DNA of 64,000 nt from Polaribacter glomeratus (GTDB taxonomy: Bacteria > Bacteroidota > Bacteroidia > Flavobacteriales > Flavobacteriaceae): positions 46,173 through 110,172 of the forward strand of contig NZ_MSCM01000002.1 in assembly GCF_002954665.1 (NCBI RefSeq), in the 5' to 3' direction. Every line of letters begins with the position of its first letter. The stretch's first letter is position 1. A program made the position numbers and the translations under genes. Positions 16,702 through 25,286 of this stretch are shown here, piece after piece. Below the pieces are notes generated by a model. The model worked only from the letters and a program-made list of their open reading frames with translations. It was not told the origin of the DNA and searched no databases.

Positions 16702-18254
16702 AACTACACATTAAAGACACTTTTATTTCTGAAAACCCTGCTGATAAAAACACAGAAAACTCGAGAAGACAAGTAACTGAAGCCGTATTTTCTTTTGTAA
16801 ATCCTAAGAAAACTAAAAACCCTGAAGTACTGCACGTTTCGCAAGAAATGGCTTCTGCACTACATATTTCTGAAGAAGAAACAAAATCAGAATTCTTTAA
16901 AAATATAGTTACTGGTAATGAAGTGTATCCAAATACAAAACCTTATTCTATGTGTTATGGTGGTCATCAATTTGGCAATTGGGCGGGGCAATTAGGAGAC
17001 GGAAGAGCAATTAACCTATTTGAAGTTGAACACAATACTAAAAACTGGAAAGTACAATTAAAAGGCGCTGGCGAAACGCCATATTCTAGAACTGCGGATG
17101 GCTTAGCGGTTTTGCGCTCATCCGTGAGAGAATATTTATGCAGTGAAGCAATGTTTCATTTAAACGTACCAACCACCCGCGCTTTGTCTTTAAGTTTGTC
17201 TGGAGATTCGGTTTTACGGGATCTTTTATATGATGGAAATCCTGCATATGAAAAAGGAGCAATTGTTTCAAGAATTTCACCTTCGTTTTTACGTTTTGGT
17301 AATTATGAAATTTTTGCAGCCAGAAAAGATGTAAAAAATTTAAAAGCATTAGTTGATTATACCATCAAACATCATTTTTCACATTTAGGAAAACCATCCA
17401 AAGAAAATTATATTGCTTTTTTTAAGGAAGTTTCAGAGCGTACTTTAAACATGATAATTGATTGGCAACGTGTTGGTTTTGTGCATGGTGTAATGAATAC
17501 AGATAATATGTCAATCTTGGGTTTAACCATCGACTTTGGTCCTTACGGATGGTTGGAAGGTTTTGATTTTGGATGGACGCCAAATACAACCGACAGTCAA
17601 CACAAGCGCTACAGATATGGAAATCAGCCAAATATGGGTTTATGGAATTTATACCAACTAGCAAACTCTTTGTACCCAATAATTGAAGAAGTAGATCCTT
17701 TAAATGCTATTTTGGAACAATACAAGCTCGATTTTGAATTGAAATCTTTACAGATGATGAAATCGAAATTAGGGTTGTTTTCTTCGGATGAAAATGATGT
17801 TGAACTAATTCAGAATTTAGAAGATACTTTACAATTAGTAGAAACAGACATGACCATTTTCTTTAGAAACTTAAGTGATTTTTCTGACGCAAATTCTGGT
17901 TTTAATTTGATAGAAAAATCATTTTATGACCTTGAAAATATTTCTGAGGATGTGAAAAATAAGTGGAACGAATGGTTCAAAAAATATGCCGAAAGACTTG
18001 AAATTGATAGAATTTCACCCGAAGAAAGAAAAGAAAAAATGAATGCTGTAAACCCTAAATATGTGCTTAGAAATTACATGTCGCAAATGGCAATTGATGA
18101 AGCTGATAAAGGTAATTACACTTTAATTGATGAATTATTTCAACTTTTAAAAAATCCGTATGCAGCGCAACCAGAAAATGAAAAATGGTTTGCGAAAAGA
18201 CCAGAATGGGCACGAAATAAAGTAGGTTGCTCTATGTTATCTTGTAGTTCTTAA
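16698..18254 (+). CDS. selO: Protein adenylyltransferase SelO
   Basis: SelO is a pseudokinase-fold enzyme that transfers AMP to proteins and links redox stress to S-glutathionylation. The 518-residue product has the family block YGGHQFGNWAGQLGDGRA (88-103), K122 in LKGAGETPYSRT, the catalytic-base motif HGVMNTDN with D269, and a DFG-like DF at 279-280. C511 and C516 in the C-terminal GCSMLSCSS resemble the redox-sensitive C-terminal cysteine of other SelO proteins. The start overlaps the glutaredoxin stop by 4 bp (ATGA). Confidence 0.95.
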   Translation: MKLHIKDTFISENPADKNTENSRRQVTEAVFSFVNPKKTKNPEVLHVSQEMASALHISEEETKSEFFKNIVTGNEVYPNTKPYSMCYGGHQFGNWAGQLGDGRAINLFEVEHNTKNWKVQLKGAGETPYSRTADGLAVLRSSVREYLCSEAMFHLNVPTTRALSLSLSGDSVLRDLLYDGNPAYEKGAIVSRISPSFLRFGNYEIFAARKDVKNLKALVDYTIKHHFSHLGKPSKENYIAFFKEVSERTLNMIIDWQRVGFVHGVMNTDNMSILGLTIDFGPYGWLEGFDFGWTPNTTDSQHKRYRYGNQPNMGLWNLYQLANSLYPIIEEVDPLNAILEQYKLDFELKSLQMMKSKLGLFSSDENDVELIQNLEDTLQLVETDMTIFFRNLSDFSDANSGFNLIEKSFYDLENISEDVKNKWNEWFKKYAERLEIDRISPEERKEKMNAVNPKYVLRNYMSQMAIDEADKGNYTLIDELFQLLKNPYAAQPENEKWFAKRPEWARNKVGCSMLSCSS

Positions 18255-18266
18255 AAACAAAAAAAC

Positions 18267-19211
18267 ATGAAATTAGGATTAGGAACTGCAGCTTTAGGAA
18301 GACCACAATACATAAATGTTCGTCAAGAAACTTGTGATAACTCAGATTTAGCCGAATTCAGAAAACACAGTTTTTCTGTTTTAGAGGCTGCTTATAATTC
18401 AGGAATCAGATATTTTGACACCGCTCCTGGTTATGGTTTGGCAGAAGCATTAGTAGTAGAGTGGTTGCAAACAAAAGATGATAAATCCATTGAAATTGCT
18501 ACAAAATGGGGATACACATACACCGCAAATTTTGATAAAAAGGCAATAGTACATGAAGTAAAAGAGCACAGTATTTCAAAATTAAACGAACAATGGAACT
18601 TTTCTAAACAACTTCTACCTTATTTAAAAGTATATCAAATTCATTCTGCAACGTTAGAAACTGGCGTTTTAGAAAATAAGCAAGTTTTAGAGCAACTGGC
18701 TTTTTTAAAAAAGGAACACAACCTAAAAATTGGTTTAACAACCACCGGAACAAATCAAATTGAAGTCATTAAAAAAGCGTTAACTGTTTTGGTTGATGGT
18801 GAACAAATTTTTGACTTATTCCAAGTAACTTATAATTTTTTAGATCAAAGTTTATTAGCTATTTCAAAGGAATTAACCAGTCAAAATAAATCGATTGTTA
18901 TTAAAGAAGCTTTGGCCAATGGCAGAATTTTTAAAAATAAAAACTATCCTCACTACAATAAAATGCATACAATTGTAGAAAATCTAGCCAAAAAACACAA
19001 GGTTGGTGTGGATGCAATTTCTTTAAAATATTGTGAGCAAACAATCCCAGAAAGTATTGTTTTAAGCGGAGCGAGTAACGTTAAACAACTAGAAGAGAAT
19101 TTAAAAATGAATTCCTTTTCTCTTTCTTCTGATGAAATTGAGCTGTTAAATTCTTTTAAAGTTGCTCCAGAATTTTACTGGTCAGAACGCAAAAAATTAC
19201 AATGGAATTAA
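18267..19211 (+). CDS. Aldo/keto reductase
   Basis: This 314-residue NAD(P)H-dependent TIM-barrel oxidoreductase shows the catalytic set of the family: D and Y in YFDTAPGYG (about 50-58), K in IATKWGY (about 94) and H in YQIHSAT (about 127). Length is typical. It starts 12 bp after selO, and its end overlaps the second msrA-like gene by 10 bp, so it belongs to the oxidative-repair run. The closest functional guess is a reductase of reactive aldehydes or sugars; the substrate cannot be told from sequence. Confidence 0.88.
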   Translation: MKLGLGTAALGRPQYINVRQETCDNSDLAEFRKHSFSVLEAAYNSGIRYFDTAPGYGLAEALVVEWLQTKDDKSIEIATKWGYTYTANFDKKAIVHEVKEHSISKLNEQWNFSKQLLPYLKVYQIHSATLETGVLENKQVLEQLAFLKKEHNLKIGLTTTGTNQIEVIKKALTVLVDGEQIFDLFQVTYNFLDQSLLAISKELTSQNKSIVIKEALANGRIFKNKNYPHYNKMHTIVENLAKKHKVGVDAISLKYCEQTIPESIVLSGASNVKQLEENLKMNSFSLSSDEIELLNSFKVAPEFYWSERKKLQWN

Positions 19212-19732
19212 CAAAAATAGCTTTTGGTGGTGGTTGTCATTGGTGCACGGAAGCTGTTTTTCAAGCTTTAATAGGCGTTCATAAAGTTGAGCAAGGTTTT
19301 ATTTCATCCACAGACGAAAACAACACTTTTTCTGAAGCTGTAATTGTACATTTTGAAGCTAAAAAAATTGAATTAAAAATACTTATTGAAATTCATTTAC
19401 GCACCCATAAAAGTACGAGTAATCACTCTATGAGAAACAAATATCGTTCTGCAGTTTATTATTATTCTATTTCTCAAAAAGAAGAAAGTTTAAAAATAAT
19501 CGATGAATTAAAATCAAGTTTCAAGGATAAAATTATTACCAAAGTAGTATCATTTACCTCTTTTAAACCTTCTGCAGTAGCCTTTCAAAATTACTATCAA
19601 TCAAATCCTAACAAACCATTCTGTGAAACTTACATCAATCCTAAATTGAAATTTTTAGCGCAAAACTTCGCTACTCAAATCGAAAAAAGTAAAGTTTCTC
19701 ACTTTATTTCGACTATTGAAGAAACACATTAA
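19202..19732 (+). CDS. Divergent MsrA paralogue (GCHWC active site)
   Basis: The 176-residue protein has the MsrA fold with catalytic C12 in GGGCHWCTEAVF. The pocket phenylalanine of GCFW is histidine here. The GYAGG loop is GFISS, and the TGHAEV block becomes FSEAVIV, which keeps a glutamate. KYRSAVYY keeps the tyrosine. The residues around the methyl-binding pocket have therefore changed, so substrate preference may differ from the canonical enzyme at 15927-16463. It overlaps the aldo/keto reductase by 10 bp and is followed 2 bp later by a CxxC protein. Confidence 0.8.
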   Translation: MELTKIAFGGGCHWCTEAVFQALIGVHKVEQGFISSTDENNTFSEAVIVHFEAKKIELKILIEIHLRTHKSTSNHSMRNKYRSAVYYYSISQKEESLKIIDELKSSFKDKIITKVVSFTSFKPSAVAFQNYYQSNPNKPFCETYINPKLKFLAQNFATQIEKSKVSHFISTIEETH

Positions 19733-19734
19733 TT

Positions 19735-20007
19735 ATGAACATACTACAGAACATCAAAAATTATTTTAATTCTAAAGCAGAAGGAAATACATTAGAAAAA
19801 GCACCAGTTGGAATTTGCCCAAATTGCTGGGGAAAACAAGAATGGGAAGGTGAATTTTACAAATTAAATAAAGGAAATAAATTGGTTGGTAATGACCAAA
19901 CCTATACAAATTTCATCCATAAAATTGTAGAAAACAATATTGAAGGAATTACGATAAAAGAAGATTCTTATGACTGCGAAACTTGTAACGTAAACTATAA
20001 AAAATAA
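19735..20007 (+). CDS. Small CxxC zinc-ribbon-like protein
   Basis: The 90-residue product has two CxxC pairs, CPNC at about 28-31 and CETC at about 82-85, that could bind one zinc or iron ion. Other notable parts are GKQEWEGEFY and a basic N-terminus. It starts 2 bp after the divergent msrA gene and is the last gene of the repair cluster. No assigned function is known to me; a redox or metal-handling role is inferred from context only. Confidence 0.7.
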   Translation: MNILQNIKNYFNSKAEGNTLEKAPVGICPNCWGKQEWEGEFYKLNKGNKLVGNDQTYTNFIHKIVENNIEGITIKEDSYDCETCNVNYKK

Positions 20008-20194
20008 GTTTAAACCCTTTAAGTAAGATTATTATTTACTAAATAAAGCCAACAAAACATCCATCAAAAACCTGTAAAATACAGCTTTAAATTATTTTAC
20101 TTATTTTTTTATCATCATTAAAATTGAACAAAATTCGCCTTTAGAAATAATTAAAATTTAGCAAAAGAGTTAAAAGAATATTATAATAGGGTAA

Positions 20195-20222
20195 TTTGAA
20201 TAAAATTAGCTAGTTATATTTG
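20195..20222 (+). promoter_or_regulatory. Promoter of tamB-tamL operon
   Basis: TTTG at 20195-20198 is followed after 16 nt by TATATTTG at 20215-20222, a perfect TAnnTTTG box. The spacing is slightly short of the usual range. The GTG start of tamB lies 23 bp further on. Confidence 0.6.
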
Positions 20223-20245
20223 CAGCGCTAAAACCAACATATATT

Positions 20246-23200
20246 GTGTCTAAAAAAGGACAAAAGAGAAAATATCGCTTTTTGAGAAGATTTTTAAGGA
20301 TTCTTGCTGTATTTTTTGTTTTTATTAGTTTGTTTATACTTTTTATTAGAAGTGCTTGGGGACAAAATATTATTGTTACTAAAGTAGTCAACTATGTTTC
20401 AGATAAAACTAACACTAAAGTTGCTATAGATAAACTTTTTTTAACATTTAAAGGTGGCTTGCAATTAGACGGTTTATATCTAGAAGACACCAAAGGAGAC
20501 ACGCTAATTTATTCTAAATCTCTAGAAGCAAATCTACCCATTTGGGCACTAATTAAAGGCGATGCCATTGGTGTTGACGATTTAGAGTGGAACGGTTTAC
20601 GCGCAAATATTAAAAGAAAAGACACCATTTCTGGTTATAATTTTCAGTTTTTAATTGATGCTTTTGTACCTAAAAACACTACACAAATTGCAGCAGACAC
20701 CATAGCAAAACCGATAGCTATTAATATTGGAAACCTTAATTTTAAAAATATTAATATTGTTTTTAACGATGAAGTTTTAGGAATTAATAGCCATTTTAAA
20801 ATCGGAAACCTAACTACAACTTTAGAAAAAATTGATGTTCAGAAAATGATTTTTAATGCAGATGAGCTCTCGATTTCTAACGCAACAATTAAGGTGATTC
20901 AAAAGCCAGTTAACACACAAACCTCAACAGAGGAAACGAAATTGCCAATTTTATCTGCAAATAATATTACGTTAAATAATGTAAACGCCTATTATGCATC
21001 AAGCGCAGATAAATTAATTGCTGATGTTAAAATTGATAACTTTTACACAGAAATTCCGCAAATAAATTTAGCAACTAATAATTTTAAGTTACATACTATT
21101 CAGCTTAAAAACTCTGTAATAAATCTTAAAACAGCCTCAAAATCTACAAATATAACTTCGGATGAAAAGATACATCCGTCTAATTCATCAGAAATAATTT
21201 GGCCAAAATTAACCGTTCAAATTGATGAAGTCGAACTAGAAAATAACACTATTAATTATTTTGTTGACAAAGCAAAAGTTAAGAAAAACAGATTTAATCC
21301 AAATGCAATTGCATTAGAACATGTAACCATAAAAGCATCTGATATTTTTTTGAAAGATAAAAAAGCAGGCTTGCAATTGTCTGAATTTAATTTTAAAGAA
21401 AAATCAGGTTTTCGTTTAAAGAAGTTTGCATTAAATGCACAAGTAACGGATACTGAATTAGAAATTTCAGATCTTACAATCGCTTTAAATAAGAGTAAAA
21501 TTTCTGGTGCTGTTTTGGCAAAATACAAATCGCTTACTCAATTAATTTCATCACCAGAAAAAACGAGCGTTCAATTAAAAATTCCGCAATTTTCAATCTG
21601 GTTAGAGGAGCTTTTTACGTTTCAACCTCGTTTAAAACAAAATGAATACTTAAACAAAATAAGTAAAAAAGAGCTTTCTGGAAAAGCAAATGTAAACGGA
21701 ATTTTAGCTGATTTAAACATCACTAACACTCACCTAAATTGGGGAAATTCAACTAAAATTTCCTTGGATGCGAATATCAAAAACATTACAAATACAACTA
21801 AATTAACCCTTAGTTTACCCAATTTTAAGGCTAAGACAAAACGAAATGATCTTTTGCAAATTGTAGATGAAAAAGCATTCGGAATTCATATACCAGAAGA
21901 TATTTTAATTGCAATAAATGCCAATGGTACTTTAAATACAATAACCACAAATGCAAAAATAACTACAAGCCAAGGAGTTGCAACTATTAAAGGGAATTTT
22001 GAAAATAAAGATGTAATTAGTTACAACACAGAAGTAAAAATTGATAATTATAATGTTGGCTCACTTTTAAAGAACCCTAAATTTGGCGAATTAAGCATTA
22101 CTTTAAAATCCGCCGGAAAAGGTAAAAACACTAACAATTTAGACGCTACTTTACAAACCAATATTTCTAAGTTTCAAATAGAAAATTATCTACTTAAAGA
22201 CCTAAATATAACTGGAGATTTAAAAAAAGGGAAGGGAAATATAACTGCGCTGTATAAAGATGAAAACCTTAATTTAAATTTAAATGCAATTGTAAATTTA
22301 GATACTGTAAACACAAAAGCAACCATAAATTTAAACCTAATTGGTGCAGATTTAGAGGCACTTGGTTTTGTAAATCGTAAAGTAAAAACAGGAATGGAAC
22401 TTTCTTTAAATTTTGAAGGAAACTCTAAGAATTACAGGCTAAAGAGCAACGTAAAAAACGGTGTATTTGTATACGATAATAGAACGTATTTGCTGGGGCA
22501 ATTATCAGCAAACGCCTATGTTGACAAAGACACAACGGCAGTTTCTGTAAAAAACAAAATGATTGATTTAAGTTTAGAATCAAACACAGATCCGCAAACA
22601 TTTAGCACTGCAATAAAACGTCATATTTCTAATTATTTTTACAGAGATGTTGCTCTCTTAGACTCTATTGAAAACCCCGTAAATTTACTATTAAAAGCTA
22701 AAATATCTCAAACGCCACTTTTAAAAGATGTTTTTCTGGTTAACTTAAAAGACTTAGATACTATAAAAATCGCCATAGACTTTAAAGAGAAAAAACGTAA
22801 ACTAACAGCCAATATTACAGCTCCTTTTATAAACTTTAACGATAATAAAATAGAGGGGTTGGCTTTTTCTATGAATACAAATAAAGACGATTTCAATTTT
22901 AATTTAGGGTTTAAAGAGCTAATTGTAGGCTCTTTAAATGTGCCTGAAACAATAATTACGGGCACACAAAAAAACAATGAATTATCGCTTAGTTTTTTAG
23001 GTTTCCATCAAGGAAAAAAATTGATGAACATAAACACCAAGATTACTGGTAACAGAGATAAATTAAGATTCACAGTAAACCAAGACAGCTTATTATTAAA
23101 TAGTTACGCTTGGAAAATCCCTAAAACTAATGAAGTTGTTTTTGAGAAAAATAAATTATCTTTTACAGATTTTAAATTAAGTAAAGACAAGCAATCTATC

Positions 23201-25279
23201 GAAATTACAGATAACAATCAACGTATTTCAAAAGATCATATTGCGGTAAATTATAATAATTTTGATATTAATGAAATCTTTAATTATTTAAGTCCTACTA
23301 AAGAAATTGCATCAGGAATTTTAAATGGCGACTTTATTTTAGAACAACCTTTTGCAGACACGGGTATTATTGCCAACCTATCAATTAGCCAATTAAAAGT
23401 ATTAAAAACAGATTTTGGTAAATTAAATGTAGATGCCAAATCTTTAGGAAATGGAAAATATAATTTTAAGACTACTTTAAAAGGCGGTTATATTGATTTA
23501 GATATTAAAGGAGATTATTTTGTAGAAAATAATGAAACAAACTTAAACTTAGATTTACTGATAAATGAATTTAAGATGAAAGCCTTAAACACGCTTTTAT
23601 CCGACGAAATAAAAGAAACTTCAGGTAGTTTTTCTGGCGCTTTTAAAGTAACAGGAAAAACAAGTGATCCTACTTATACAGGAAGTTTAAATTTTACAAA
23701 TGCAATTTTTAATATTGCCAAACTAAATGCAAAATTCAACTTACCAAATGAAACTTTAAACATTGACAACAGTGGTCTTAGTATGTCTAATTTCACAATA
23801 TTAGATGCGCAACAGAATTCACTTATTCTTTCCGGCGCAATTAAAACGAGGAGTTTTATAAATCCTACATTTGATTTAGATATCAAAGCCAATAATTTTA
23901 GAGTATTAAATGCTACAAAAGAAGACAATGAAGCTCTTTATGGTAAAGTTTCTTTTAATGCGGATGCAAAACTAACTGGAGACTTACAAATCCCTAAACT
24001 AGACGCAAAATTAGTAGTAGGCTCAGACACAGACATTACGTATGTAATGCCTTCTAGTTATGCAAACATAGAAGAAAGACAAGGTGTTGTTGCTTTTGTG
24101 AATAGAGAAAATCCGGATGCAATCTTAACTCAGAAACAAGAACAAACTGCATCAGTTAGTGGTTTTGATATAAAAGCATTTCTAAAAATAGACAAAAAAG
24201 CCGCAGTAACTATTATTATAAATAAGGAAACTGGTGACAATTTTAAGGTTTCTGGAGAAGGTGATTTTATCTTTTTAATGAATCCAAATGGTCGTTTGTC
24301 TTTAACGGGTAGTTATGAAGTTTCCAACGGACATTATGAACTTAATTTATACAATATTGTAGATAGAAAATTTGCCTTAGCACCAGGTAGTCGTATTTCT
24401 TGGGCAGGAGATCCTTTTGATGCAAAGTTAGACGTTAGAGCAATTTACACGCTAAAAACTTCTGCTTCTGCTTTAATGGCTTCACAAGTTTCTGGCGAAG
24501 ATTCTTCTATAAAAAACAAGTACAAACAGGTGTTGCCTTTTAATGTATATTTAAATATTGGAGGCGAATTATTACAACCAAAAATATCTTTTAATTTAGA
24601 CATGCCAGAAGATGTGCAAGGAGCAATTAGCGGGCAAGTTTACGGACGTGTACAGCAAATTAATCAGCGCGAAGACGAGTTAAATAGGCAAGTTTTTTCT
24701 TTATTAGTTTTAAGTAGATTTTATCCAGATTCTGGTAGTGACGGTAGTTCGGGTGGTTTTGCATCGATTGCTAAAAATAATTTAAATGATGCTGTTTCTG
24801 GACAATTAAATACTTTTTCTGATAAAATTTTGGGAGGTTCTGGCATTCAATTAGATTTTGGCTTAAATAGTTTTACAGATTACCAAGGCAATGCGCCAAC
24901 AGATAGAACACAATTAGATATTGCAGCTCAAAAAAAATTATTTAATGATCGGCTTGTTGTAAGAATTGGTAGCGAAGTAGACATTCAAGGAAGTAGCCAA
25001 ACGGAAGAAAAATCTCCGTTAATTGGCAATGTAAGTCTAGAATATAAAATTACCGAAGATGGCAAATATCGAATTAGAGGTTTTAGAAAAAGTGAATTCG
25101 AAAATGTAATTGATGGTCAAACTATTGTAAGCGGAATCGCCTTAATTTTCACGAAGGAATTTAATGAATTTCAGCAACTTTGGAATTCAATTTTAAATTC
25201 TGAAAACGAGAAAGCAAAGAAAAAGGCAGACAAAGCAGCCAAAAAATCAACTAAGAATATAGATAAAATAGAAAACTAA
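20246..25279 (+). CDS. tamB: TamB-like translocation and assembly module protein
   Basis: The 1677-residue AsmA/TamB-family protein is anchored by one N-terminal membrane helix (about 15-36, AVFFVFISLFILFIRSAWG). A very long beta-rich periplasmic part forms the TamB groove, and the C-terminal DUF490 domain occupies about 1280-1640 (GDFIFLMNPNGRLSLTGSYE, FNLDMPEDVQGAISGQVYGR). It is thought to move lipids or barrel proteins between the inner and outer membranes. I use the GTG at 20246, giving MSKKGQKRKYRF, because it follows the promoter and precedes the helix. The outer-membrane partner gene starts 7 bp after its stop. Confidence 0.92.
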   Translation: MSKKGQKRKYRFLRRFLRILAVFFVFISLFILFIRSAWGQNIIVTKVVNYVSDKTNTKVAIDKLFLTFKGGLQLDGLYLEDTKGDTLIYSKSLEANLPIWALIKGDAIGVDDLEWNGLRANIKRKDTISGYNFQFLIDAFVPKNTTQIAADTIAKPIAINIGNLNFKNINIVFNDEVLGINSHFKIGNLTTTLEKIDVQKMIFNADELSISNATIKVIQKPVNTQTSTEETKLPILSANNITLNNVNAYYASSADKLIADVKIDNFYTEIPQINLATNNFKLHTIQLKNSVINLKTASKSTNITSDEKIHPSNSSEIIWPKLTVQIDEVELENNTINYFVDKAKVKKNRFNPNAIALEHVTIKASDIFLKDKKAGLQLSEFNFKEKSGFRLKKFALNAQVTDTELEISDLTIALNKSKISGAVLAKYKSLTQLISSPEKTSVQLKIPQFSIWLEELFTFQPRLKQNEYLNKISKKELSGKANVNGILADLNITNTHLNWGNSTKISLDANIKNITNTTKLTLSLPNFKAKTKRNDLLQIVDEKAFGIHIPEDILIAINANGTLNTITTNAKITTSQGVATIKGNFENKDVISYNTEVKIDNYNVGSLLKNPKFGELSITLKSAGKGKNTNNLDATLQTNISKFQIENYLLKDLNITGDLKKGKGNITALYKDENLNLNLNAIVNLDTVNTKATINLNLIGADLEALGFVNRKVKTGMELSLNFEGNSKNYRLKSNVKNGVFVYDNRTYLLGQLSANAYVDKDTTAVSVKNKMIDLSLESNTDPQTFSTAIKRHISNYFYRDVALLDSIENPVNLLLKAKISQTPLLKDVFLVNLKDLDTIKIAIDFKEKKRKLTANITAPFINFNDNKIEGLAFSMNTNKDDFNFNLGFKELIVGSLNVPETIITGTQKNNELSLSFLGFHQGKKLMNINTKITGNRDKLRFTVNQDSLLLNSYAWKIPKTNEVVFEKNKLSFTDFKLSKDKQSIEITDNNQRISKDHIAVNYNNFDINEIFNYLSPTKEIASGILNGDFILEQPFADTGIIANLSISQLKVLKTDFGKLNVDAKSLGNGKYNFKTTLKGGYIDLDIKGDYFVENNETNLNLDLLINEFKMKALNTLLSDEIKETSGSFSGAFKVTGKTSDPTYTGSLNFTNAIFNIAKLNAKFNLPNETLNIDNSGLSMSNFTILDAQQNSLILSGAIKTRSFINPTFDLDIKANNFRVLNATKEDNEALYGKVSFNADAKLTGDLQIPKLDAKLVVGSDTDITYVMPSSYANIEERQGVVAFVNRENPDAILTQKQEQTASVSGFDIKAFLKIDKKAAVTIIINKETGDNFKVSGEGDFIFLMNPNGRLSLTGSYEVSNGHYELNLYNIVDRKFALAPGSRISWAGDPFDAKLDVRAIYTLKTSASALMASQVSGEDSSIKNKYKQVLPFNVYLNIGGELLQPKISFNLDMPEDVQGAISGQVYGRVQQINQREDELNRQVFSLLVLSRFYPDSGSDGSSGGFASIAKNNLNDAVSGQLNTFSDKILGGSGIQLDFGLNSFTDYQGNAPTDRTQLDIAAQKKLFNDRLVVRIGSEVDIQGSSQTEEKSPLIGNVSLEYKITEDGKYRIRGFRKSEFENVIDGQTIVSGIALIFTKEFNEFQQLWNSILNSENEKAKKKADKAAKKSTKNIDKIEN

Positions 25280-25286
25280 ATAAATT

